From CAZZKF01 sp964654995 (lineage in GTDB: Bacteria > Pseudomonadota > Alphaproteobacteria > CAZZKF01), in contig CAZZKF010000062.1 in assembly GCA_964654995.1 (NCBI GenBank), positions 1-14,397 on the forward strand: a stretch of DNA of 14,397 bases, written 5' to 3'. Of the stretch, positions 7,091 to 13,296 are shown piece after piece. The notes under the pieces are model-generated. The model was not told where the DNA came from. It made no database searches and was given only the letters and a program-made list of their open reading frames with translations. Within the stretch, counting starts at the first letter, position 1. Each line of letters begins with the position of its first letter. A program made the position numbers and the translations under genes.

Positions 7091-8371
7091 ATGGCCGGCG
7101 ACAGCCTGTCGGACTGCCTGTGGGCGGCGACCGCCGTGGCGCCGGAATTTCCGCAGATCGACGAAGATGTAGCGGCTGATGTCGCCATCGTCGGCGCCGG
7201 CTTCACCGGCCTTTCCGCTGCCCTGCACCTGGCCGAAGCCGGAGTCGGCGTCGTCGTTCTCGAGGCCCGCCAGATCGGCTGGGGGGCGTCGGGGCGAAAC
7301 GGCGGCTTCGTGGTGCCCAATTTTGCCAAGGTCGATCCGGACGGCGTGCTCGCCCGGCTCGGGCCGGACACCGGCGAGGTGCTGGTGCGTCTGATCGGTG
7401 CTGCCGGCGATTTCGTCTTTTCGCTGATTGATCGCCTCGGCATCTCTTGCGAGGCCGAGCAGGGCGGGTGGATCCAGCCAGCCCACAGCCCGGCTGCCGT
7501 TGCCCTGGTCCGGCGCCGCTGCGCGCAATGGGCGGAACGCGGGCGGCCGGTCGAGCTGCTGGATGCCGAGGCCACCGCCCGCCTGACCGGCTGCCCGGAT
7601 TATCCGGCCGCCTGGATGGATCGCTCGGGCGGCACCCTGCATCCCCTGAAATACACTTATGGCCTGGCCACGGCCGCGGCTGCCGCCGGCGCCCGGGTTT
7701 ACGCCGGATCGCCGGTGCGCAAGCTGGTGCGCAGTGGCGGTCGCTGGCGTCTGATCACCGGGCTCGGCCGGGTCAGCGCCGAGCGGGTGCTGTTGTGCAC
7801 CAACGCCCATGTCGATGGCCTGTGGCCGCGACTTGCGCGGTCCTTCGTGCCGCTCACCATCCACCAGATTGCCACGACGCCTCTGGATGCCGACCTGCGT
7901 CGCCACCTGCTGGCCCCGGGGCGGTGTCTGTCGGATACCGGCGACAATCTGTTCACCTATCGGTTTGACGCCGACGGGCGTCTGATCAGCGGCGGCATGG
8001 CGGTTTTCCAGACCGGTGCGCGGCGGCGCATGGCTGACTATGTGGTGCGCCGCCTGGCCCGCATGCTGCGTCTGCCGCAGGTCCCCGAGGTCGAATATGT
8101 GTGGGACGGGGTGGCGGCGATCACCCCTGATTTCCTGCCCCGGCTCCATCATCTCGCGCCCGGTCTGATGGCCGGGATCGGCTGCAACGGGCGCGGTATC
8201 GCCATGTCGACGGTGCTGGGCAAGGTGCTGGCCGATGCCGCTCTCGGTGCGCCGGATGACCGGCTGCCGGTGCCAGTGACCCCGCTCAGGCCCTTGTGGC
8301 CCCACAGCCTGGTCAGGCACGCGGCGAAACTGGCAATTGCCTATGGGCGCTGGCATGACGGCCGGCGCTAG
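7091..8371 (+). CDS. FAD-dependent amine/amino-acid oxidoreductase (DAO superfamily, PuuB-like)
   Basis: This is a 426-residue cytoplasmic flavoprotein of the DadA/PuuB type (D-amino-acid oxidase fold), expected to oxidise an amine or amino acid to an imine. The dinucleotide-binding segment VAIVGAGFTGLSAALHLAEAG (31-51) carries GxGxxG at 35-40, and Glu58 is placed to bind the ribose. GASGRNGGF (65-73) is a hallmark of PuuB-like proteins, and the C-terminal GIGCNGRGIAMST completes the FAD site. The length equals that of E. coli gamma-glutamylputrescine oxidase as I recall it. I prefer the ATG at 7091 because family proteins begin with a short segment ending in LWAAT. Upstream in-frame starts (6962, 6971, 7052) add unrelated residues, and none of the candidates has a good ribosome site. 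The transporter gene starts inside its 3' end. The substrate is not deducible from sequence; polyamine derivatives and amino acids are equally open. Confidence 0.85.
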   Translation: MAGDSLSDCLWAATAVAPEFPQIDEDVAADVAIVGAGFTGLSAALHLAEAGVGVVVLEARQIGWGASGRNGGFVVPNFAKVDPDGVLARLGPDTGEVLVRLIGAAGDFVFSLIDRLGISCEAEQGGWIQPAHSPAAVALVRRRCAQWAERGRPVELLDAEATARLTGCPDYPAAWMDRSGGTLHPLKYTYGLATAAAAAGARVYAGSPVRKLVRSGGRWRLITGLGRVSAERVLLCTNAHVDGLWPRLARSFVPLTIHQIATTPLDADLRRHLLAPGRCLSDTGDNLFTYRFDADGRLISGGMAVFQTGARRRMADYVVRRLARMLRLPQVPEVEYVWDGVAAITPDFLPRLHHLAPGLMAGIGCNGRGIAMSTVLGKVLADAALGAPDDRLPVPVTPLRPLWPHSLVRHAAKLAIAYGRWHDGRR

Positions 8372-9782
8372 CGGCGACGAGAGCGCGGGTTCTGCCATGC
8401 AGTCGATCAAACGCCATGAAGCCTGGTCCTCGCCGGCCGCCTTCCTGCTGGCGGCAATCGGCGCCGCCGTCGGCCTGGGAAACATCTGGCGGTTTCCCTA
8501 CATGGCCGGTGAAAACGGTGGCGGCGCCTTCGTCCTGGTCTATCTGACCGCCGTGGTGGTGATCGGCGTGCCGCTGCTGATGGCTGAAATCATGATCGGC
8601 CGGCGGGCCGGCCAAAGTCCGATCAACGCCACCCGCGACCTGGCCGAGCGGGAAGGGCGAAGCCCGGGCTGGCAGATCATCGGCTGGCTGGCGATCATCG
8701 CCGCGCTTCTCGGTCTGATGTTCTTCACCGTGATTGCCGGCTGGACCCTCGATTATATCGTCAAGGCGGTCTCGGGCACCTTTGCCGGCATCGACGCCGA
8801 AGGCTCGCAAAGGAATTTCGATGCCCTGCTCGGCGATCCGCTGCGCCTCACGATCTGGCATGCCCTGTTCATGGCGGCGACCATCTATGTCGTCGCCCGC
8901 GGCATCCGCGGCGGCCTGGAGCGTGCCGTGATGTGGATCATGCCGGCGCTTTTCGTGCTGCTGGTGGCGCTCGTCGGCTATGCCCTGGTGGCCGCCGATT
9001 TCGGGGCCGGCGTGCGGTTTCTGTTTGCCGTCGATTTTTCCAAGATCAACTCGGACGTGGTTCTGATGGCGGTTGGACAGGCATTCTTCTCGATCACCGT
9101 CGGCGTCGGCTCGATGATGACCTATGGGGCCTACATGCCGCGCAAGGCCTCGATCCCGGGCGCCGCCCTGACCATCGCCGTGGCCGATACCGGGGTTGCC
9201 ATTCTCGCCGGCATCGCCATCTTCTCGATCGTCTTCGCCTATGGCCTGGAGCCCGCCGGCGGCCCCGGGCTGATCTATGTCACCTTGCCGATCGCCTTCG
9301 GCCACATGCCGGGGGGCACCTTCTTCGGCACATTGTTCTTCCTGTTCCTGGCCGCGGCGGCCTTTACCTCGTCGATTTCGCTGCTCGAACCGATCGTCTC
9401 CTGGGCCGAAGAGCACCGGGGACTGAGGCGCGCCCCGATGGCGGTGTGGGTCGGCGGGGTGACCGGCGTGCTGGCGCTGGGAACCGTGTTGTCGTTCAAC
9501 GTCCTGTCCGATTTCACGCCACTCGACATGTTCGCCGCCTTTCGCGACATGACGCTGTTCGATCTGGTAATGTATCTGGTGCTGAACATTCTGCTTCTCG
9601 TCGGCGGCGGGCTGATGGCGGTGTTTGCGGGTTGGATGGTGGCGCCCACCTCGAGCCGCGAGGAACTGGATCTGGGAGACGGGCCGGCCTATCGGTGCTG
9701 GCGCTTTCTGGTCCGCTATGTGGTGCCGATCGCCATCGCCGTGGTGTTTCTGGCCCGCATTTTCGGCAACGCTCCGGATTAA
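8355..9782 (+). CDS. Sodium:neurotransmitter symporter (NSS/SNF) family transporter
   Basis: This is a 475-residue inner-membrane Na+-coupled symporter of the LeuT/MhsT/Tyt1 group, expected to carry an amino acid or amine. The first helix holds the family signature AAIGAAVGLGNIWRFPY (33-49), whose Asn lies in the Na+ site. The helix-6 segment FFSITVGVGSMMTYG and the helix-8 segment FTSSISLLEP match the substrate and Na2 sites of LeuT. I count 11 hydrophobic helices, the number found in MhsT and Tyt1. The start at 8355 overlaps the oxidoreductase end by 17 nt; ATG at 8397 is an alternative that still precedes helix 1, and neither has a clear ribosome site, which suggests translational coupling. 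The Rid gene follows after 10 nt. Being cotranscribed with an FAD amine oxidase, it most likely supplies that enzyme with substrate. Confidence 0.9.
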   Translation: MTAGASGDESAGSAMQSIKRHEAWSSPAAFLLAAIGAAVGLGNIWRFPYMAGENGGGAFVLVYLTAVVVIGVPLLMAEIMIGRRAGQSPINATRDLAEREGRSPGWQIIGWLAIIAALLGLMFFTVIAGWTLDYIVKAVSGTFAGIDAEGSQRNFDALLGDPLRLTIWHALFMAATIYVVARGIRGGLERAVMWIMPALFVLLVALVGYALVAADFGAGVRFLFAVDFSKINSDVVLMAVGQAFFSITVGVGSMMTYGAYMPRKASIPGAALTIAVADTGVAILAGIAIFSIVFAYGLEPAGGPGLIYVTLPIAFGHMPGGTFFGTLFFLFLAAAAFTSSISLLEPIVSWAEEHRGLRRAPMAVWVGGVTGVLALGTVLSFNVLSDFTPLDMFAAFRDMTLFDLVMYLVLNILLLVGGGLMAVFAGWMVAPTSSREELDLGDGPAYRCWRFLVRYVVPIAIAVVFLARIFGNAPD

Positions 9783-9792
9783 AGGACAGGTC

Positions 9793-10230
9793 ATGGCAGA
9801 AGACCGGAACATGTCTGGAAACGCCGGCCGGCGGCGCCTGATCTCTTCGGGCTCGAAATTCGAGGAGATGGCGGCGTATTCACGGGCGGTGGTTGACGGT
9901 GACTGGATTTTCGTCTCCGGCACCCTTGGCCTCGACCCGGAAACCGGCACCGTGCCCGACGGGCTGGAAGCCCAGATGGACTGTATTTTTGCCAGCATTT
10001 CGAACGCCCTGGCGGCTGGCGGGGCGACGCTGGCGGACATCGTGCGGACCCGCTGCTATCTGATCGATGCGGCCGACATTACGGCCATGGCTGCGGTGCT
10101 GCGCCGATATCTGGGCGATGTGCGCCCGGCCAATACCACCGTGATCGTCGCCCTGCCGGTCGACGGCGCCAGGATCGAGATCGAAGTCACCGCCCGGCGC
10201 CGCGCCGGCGGCGAGGGCGGAGACGGATGA
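9793..10230 (+). CDS. Cytoplasmic Rid/YjgF/YER057c/UK114-family protein
   Basis: This is a 145-residue Rid-superfamily protein without a signal peptide. The ATG at 9793 follows AAAGGACAGG. The Rid domain fills residues 14-136, with AAYSRAVVDGDWIFVSGT at 27-44 and the end motif RIEIEVTA. Asn114 stands where RidA has its catalytic Arg, in the segment RPANTTVIV, so it belongs to the Arg-less part of the superfamily and may bind rather than deaminate its ligand. It is the paralogue of the exported protein at 3365; the two also keep long stretches of DNA similarity in the 5' half of the domain. It comes directly after the transporter gene and shares an ATGA overlap with the sigma factor gene. A role in handling the imine made by the FAD oxidase, or in sensing it, is plausible but inferred. 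Confidence 0.88.
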   Translation: MAEDRNMSGNAGRRRLISSGSKFEEMAAYSRAVVDGDWIFVSGTLGLDPETGTVPDGLEAQMDCIFASISNALAAGGATLADIVRTRCYLIDAADITAMAAVLRRYLGDVRPANTTVIVALPVDGARIEIEVTARRRAGGEGGDG

Positions 10231-10799
10231 CCATGCCGGGCGAACAGGAAAGGCCGCATCTGCCGCTGCCCCGCGACGAGGTGATTCCCAATGAGCGCGC
10301 CGAATTCGTGCGCCGGCTCTATACCCGTCACGATCAGGCTCTGCAGCGGTTCCTGGGGCATATGCTGCGCTCGCCCGAGGATGTGGCGGAAGTTGCCCAG
10401 GACGTCTACCTGCGCATCATCGGCCAGGACGACTTCGACAAGCTGCTGGAATACCCGCGCGCCTATCTCTTCCGGACGGCGACCAATCTGGTGCGCGACC
10501 GCCTGCGCCGCCAGCGGGTGCGGATGGCAGATCGCCAGGTGCCCCTGCGCGAGCAGGACATCGCCTGCCCGATACCGTCGCCGGAAGTCAGCCTGCAGTG
10601 GAAACAGAGCCTCGAGCTTCTCAAGGCGGCGCTGCGCGAACTGGCGCCGCTGCCGCGAAAGATCTTTCTGATGCATCGGATCAAACAGCTCACCTATGCC
10701 GAGATTTCCGACGAGCTCGGCATCTCGGTGCGCACCATCGAACGCCACATGCGGGCGGTGCTGATCCATTGCCGGACCCGACTCGAGAACAGCCAATGA
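10227..10799 (+). CDS. FecI-type ECF sigma factor
   Basis: This is a 190-residue RNA polymerase sigma factor of the extracytoplasmic-function, FecI-like group. Region 2 runs from about residue 25 to 92 and includes the segment EDVAEVAQDVYLRI and the helix YPRAYLFRTATNLVRDRLRR, which contacts core enzyme and the -10 element. Region 4 runs from about 130 to 187, with LPRKIFLMHRIKQLTYAEISDELGISVRTIERHM forming the -35-binding helix-turn-helix (the run here is split: LPRKIFLMHRI, then KQLTYAEISDELGIS, then VRTIERHM). The ATG overlaps the Rid stop as ATGA, and its own stop overlaps the fecR start in the same way, so the three are translationally coupled. It should be held or activated by the FecR protein encoded next. 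Its likely target is the receptor gene or the operon itself, which would give positive feedback. I could not find a convincing FecI-type promoter by eye. Confidence 0.93.
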   Translation: MTMPGEQERPHLPLPRDEVIPNERAEFVRRLYTRHDQALQRFLGHMLRSPEDVAEVAQDVYLRIIGQDDFDKLLEYPRAYLFRTATNLVRDRLRRQRVRMADRQVPLREQDIACPIPSPEVSLQWKQSLELLKAALRELAPLPRKIFLMHRIKQLTYAEISDELGISVRTIERHMRAVLIHCRTRLENSQ

Positions 10800-11818
10800 C
10801 CGTATTGAACATGAGAAAACGATGGAACGCGGCCACCGCCCAGGCGGCCGACTGGTTCGTGCGGCTGCGCTCGGGCCGGGAAACGGCGGAAGACCATGTC
10901 GCCTTTCTCGACTGGCTGGCGCAAGGCCCCGATCACCAAAGCGAATTCGACCGCATCGAGGCCAGCTGGGAGCTCGCCGGGGCGCTCGAATCGGACCCCG
11001 AATTCATCGCCTATCTGGAGGAACCGCTTGCGCCACCGGCGATCCAGCCGGGCATCGCACAGTTGTTGCGCCGGCACGGCGCCGGCCTGGCGGCGGCGGC
11101 GGCGATTCTGTTCGTGCTGGTTGCGGTCGGCCTGTGGTCGGGGCCCGGCGGTGCCGTTTATCGGACCGCGGTGGGGGAACAGAAGCTCGTCCATCTGGCC
11201 GACGGCTCGTCCGTCCATCTCAATACCGGCACCGAGATATCTGTTGCCTTCGATGACCGTCTGCGCCGCATCCGGCTGCGCCGGGGCGAGGCGATCTTTT
11301 CGGTCGAGAAAGACCCGGTGCGTCCCTTCGTGGTTGCCGCCGGTGAGCGCGAGGTCCGGGCGGTGGGGACCGAATTCGACGTGCTGCAGATCGATGGCAA
11401 GGTCAAGGTGACAGTGCTCAAAGGCGTCGTCGAGATTTCGGCACCGGCGGTCAAACCGGCCGCCGGCACGACCGTGGCACCAGGGCCGCGGCTGGCACCC
11501 GGCGAGCAGGTGACCTATGACGTTGCCGGCCGGGTCTCGGCCAAGCAGACGGCCGATATCGACCGCATTACGGCATGGCGCACCGGCTGGCTGGAATTCG
11601 ACGCCGCGACGCTGGCCGAGGTGGTGGCCGAGCTCAACCGCTACAGCCCGCGCAAGGTGGTGATCGGCGACGATGTTCTGCGCGATATCCGGATTTCCGG
11701 CTCGTTCCGCATCGGCAATACCGACGCGGTGGTCCGGGCGCTCGAGGAATCCTTTGCCATTCAGGCAGTCGCGTCCGGTCGCGGTGTCGTGCTGGTGCCG
11801 CGCCGCGCCGGCGGCTAA
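10796..11818 (+). CDS. FecR-type transmembrane sigma regulator (anti-sigma factor)
   Basis: This is a 340-residue inner-membrane signal transducer that should link the STN domain of the receptor to the FecI-type sigma factor. A cytoplasmic DUF4880 region lies at about 13-58 (ADWFVRLRSG, then FLDWLAQGPDHQSEFDRIE). A single membrane helix covers about 97-115 (GLAAAAAILFVLVAVGLW), the periplasmic FecR domain about 120-215 (with LADGSSVHLNTGTEI and RLRRGEAIFSVEKD), and an STN-like C-terminal domain about 265-336 (DUF4974 type). The start at 10796 overlaps the sigma stop as ATGA; ATG at 10811 is a possible alternative. Its TAA shares bases with the stop codon of the convergent phosphate permease gene. 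The gene order receptor first and regulators last is the reverse of the usual fecI-fecR-fecA arrangement. Identity is firm; the ligand that triggers it is unknown. Confidence 0.92.
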   Translation: MTVLNMRKRWNAATAQAADWFVRLRSGRETAEDHVAFLDWLAQGPDHQSEFDRIEASWELAGALESDPEFIAYLEEPLAPPAIQPGIAQLLRRHGAGLAAAAAILFVLVAVGLWSGPGGAVYRTAVGEQKLVHLADGSSVHLNTGTEISVAFDDRLRRIRLRRGEAIFSVEKDPVRPFVVAAGEREVRAVGTEFDVLQIDGKVKVTVLKGVVEISAPAVKPAAGTTVAPGPRLAPGEQVTYDVAGRVSAKQTADIDRITAWRTGWLEFDAATLAEVVAELNRYSPRKVVIGDDVLRDIRISGSFRIGNTDAVVRALEESFAIQAVASGRGVVLVPRRAGG

Positions 11819-12924
11819 AGCGCCCGCAACAGAACGTACAGCGCCGCGGAAAGCGCCGTGGCGACCGGCAACGTCAGCACCCAGGCGGAGACAATGCCGC
11901 CCAATAACGGCCAGTTGGCCTGGCGCTGGGTAATCCCGATGCCGAAGATCGCGCCGACCGAGACATGGGTGGTCGACACCGGGATGCCGGAGCCCGAGGC
12001 AAACAGTACCAGCGAACTGGTCACCAGATTGGCGAACGTCCCCTGGCCGGGCGAGAGCGGCGTGATCTTTCTGGCCATGGTGATCGCCACCTTGCGCGCG
12101 TGCAACAGGCCGCCCAGCGCCATCGCCACTGCAATGGCGATGATGCCAGCATCGCGCGAAGCCGCGCCCAGGGTGAGCGCGATGGCGACGATCTTGGGCG
12201 TGTCATTGAGGCCGCGGGCGAAGCTCACGGCACCGGCGCTGAGCACATGCGCAAATTGGCACAGCCGCGCGATCCAGGCGATCGCCGGCGACTGTGCGGC
12301 GGCCTGTGCCGCGGTTGGCGGCGGGCCTGCCGGCTCGTTTGCGGCGATGAATGCGGGGCCGTCGGCCGGGGCGGGAACGGCATTGCCGCCACCACCCAGC
12401 AGATGGCCGAGGTTGAAATAGCCGAAGGTGGCGAGCACGATCCAGCGCACGATCGGATACAAGAGCCCGACCAGCAGGATCGGAATGAGCGGCGCCACCA
12501 CCAGCGGCTTCAGGAAGCCGCTCCACAGGGTGCCGGCCTGAAAGGCCTGGAAATCGGCGACCAGCCCGGCGCCGACCAGGCCGCCGATCAGCGCATGGGT
12601 GGTCGAAATCGGCAGGCCCACGCGTGCGGTCAGGAAAACGGTCAGCGCCGCCGCCAGTACCACCGCAATCACCAGCGCCGGCTCGCCGAGGTGGGCTTGC
12701 GCGATCAGTCCGCGCCCCGAAAACAGGGTCATCAGCTCGCGGGCAAAAAACACCGCCGCCAGCGACCCGCCGATGGTGGTGACGGTGGCCCACAGCAGCG
12801 CCGTGCGATAGCCGAGCGTGCCGCTGCCGTAAAGCGTGGCGACGCCCTTGAAATTGTCGTTGGCGCCGTTGGCATAGGCGAGAAACAGGGTGGCGGCAAA
12901 TACCGCCAGCACGAGCACAGACAT
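11815..12924 (-). CDS. pit: PiT-family inorganic phosphate permease
   Basis: This is a 369-residue inner-membrane permease of the PHO4/PiT family (low-affinity, ion-coupled phosphate uptake). The protein shows the inverted-repeat layout of the family: GANDNFKGVATLYGSG at 20-35 and GLNDTPKIVAIAL at 238-250 are the paired signature segments, and PISTTHA (105-111) and PVSTTHV (315-321) are the paired inner motifs. A hydrophilic Ala/Pro/Gly-rich cytoplasmic loop spans about 175-215. The ATG ends at 12924 on the minus strand and has an AAGGAGG site 5 nt before it. No Pho box is visible upstream, which fits a constitutive low-affinity carrier. The gene converges with fecR. Members of this family can also carry other anions such as sulfate, so phosphate is the likely but not the only possible substrate. 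Confidence 0.87.
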   Translation of the reverse strand: MSVLVLAVFAATLFLAYANGANDNFKGVATLYGSGTLGYRTALLWATVTTIGGSLAAVFFARELMTLFSGRGLIAQAHLGEPALVIAVVLAAALTVFLTARVGLPISTTHALIGGLVGAGLVADFQAFQAGTLWSGFLKPLVVAPLIPILLVGLLYPIVRWIVLATFGYFNLGHLLGGGGNAVPAPADGPAFIAANEPAGPPPTAAQAAAQSPAIAWIARLCQFAHVLSAGAVSFARGLNDTPKIVAIALTLGAASRDAGIIAIAVAMALGGLLHARKVAITMARKITPLSPGQGTFANLVTSSLVLFASGSGIPVSTTHVSVGAIFGIGITQRQANWPLLGGIVSAWVLTLPVATALSAALYVLLRAL

Positions 12925-13296
12925 GGGGCCTCCTTATTATTGCGCCAGACGGATCTGACGAGCGATCAGCATAGGGAGCCGACGCTTGCCCCCAAAATCA
13001 CCTGTTCGTGAGAGTCGGGAGAGGCCTGCCGCTACCTACCGGCCCGTTCCACCGCGGTTGCCGGATATGGTAAGCAGGATGTGGTAAACAGAACCCCATA
13101 TGATTGGGTAACCGAGCACGGGCCATTCCTTGTTTGCAGACTGTTTAATCCAGGTGATCGGGCAGACGCGGCACCACCGACGCTACCGGGATCTGGCCAC
13201 GGCCGGACCCGCAGTGGTCTGTGTCGGCTCTCGGAACGGAGCGGCCCCTCCTGACATCCGCCAGGCTGCTGCCGGCTCACCAGGGGTGCTCGGTTG
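12925..13296. other. Gene-free gap between pit and nnrS
   Basis: This 372-bp stretch holds no gene I can support. The minus-strand reading frame across 13032-13358 has no ribosome site, overlaps nnrS and looks like a shadow. It should contain the divergent promoters of pit and nnrS. At 13069-13077 and 13083-13091 lie GGTAAGCAG and GGTAAACAG, a 14-bp-spaced direct repeat with one mismatch, and a further GGTAACCGAG lies at 13107-13116. ATATGG (13065-13070) and CCATAT (13096-13101) form short inverted arms around the first two. I see no FNR-type TTGAT-N4-ATCAA site and no tRNA. Confidence 0.6.
12968..12996 (-). promoter_or_regulatory. Possible sigma-70-like promoter for pit
   Basis: On the minus strand, TATGCT (12968-12973) follows TTTGGG (12991-12996) with a 17-nt spacer, about 44 nt before the pit start codon. 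The match to TTGACA/TATAAT is modest and rests on position and spacing only. Confidence 0.25.

Noticed and set aside
4406..8485. A 1359-codon minus-strand open frame opposite the receptor and oxidoreductase genes
   Set aside because: It is antisense to two well-supported genes, has no recognisable domain or ribosome site, and is the usual result of GC-rich codon bias leaving the opposite frame open.
8313..10040. A 575-codon minus-strand open frame opposite the NSS transporter
   Set aside because: It is rich in His, Arg, Gln and Gly without any pattern of a folded family, and lies opposite a gene with clear transporter motifs.
12925..13020. A Pho box in front of pit
   Set aside because: I scanned for 7-bp repeats at an 11-bp period on the minus strand and found only a loose CGTCAG/CGTCTG pair at the wrong spacing.
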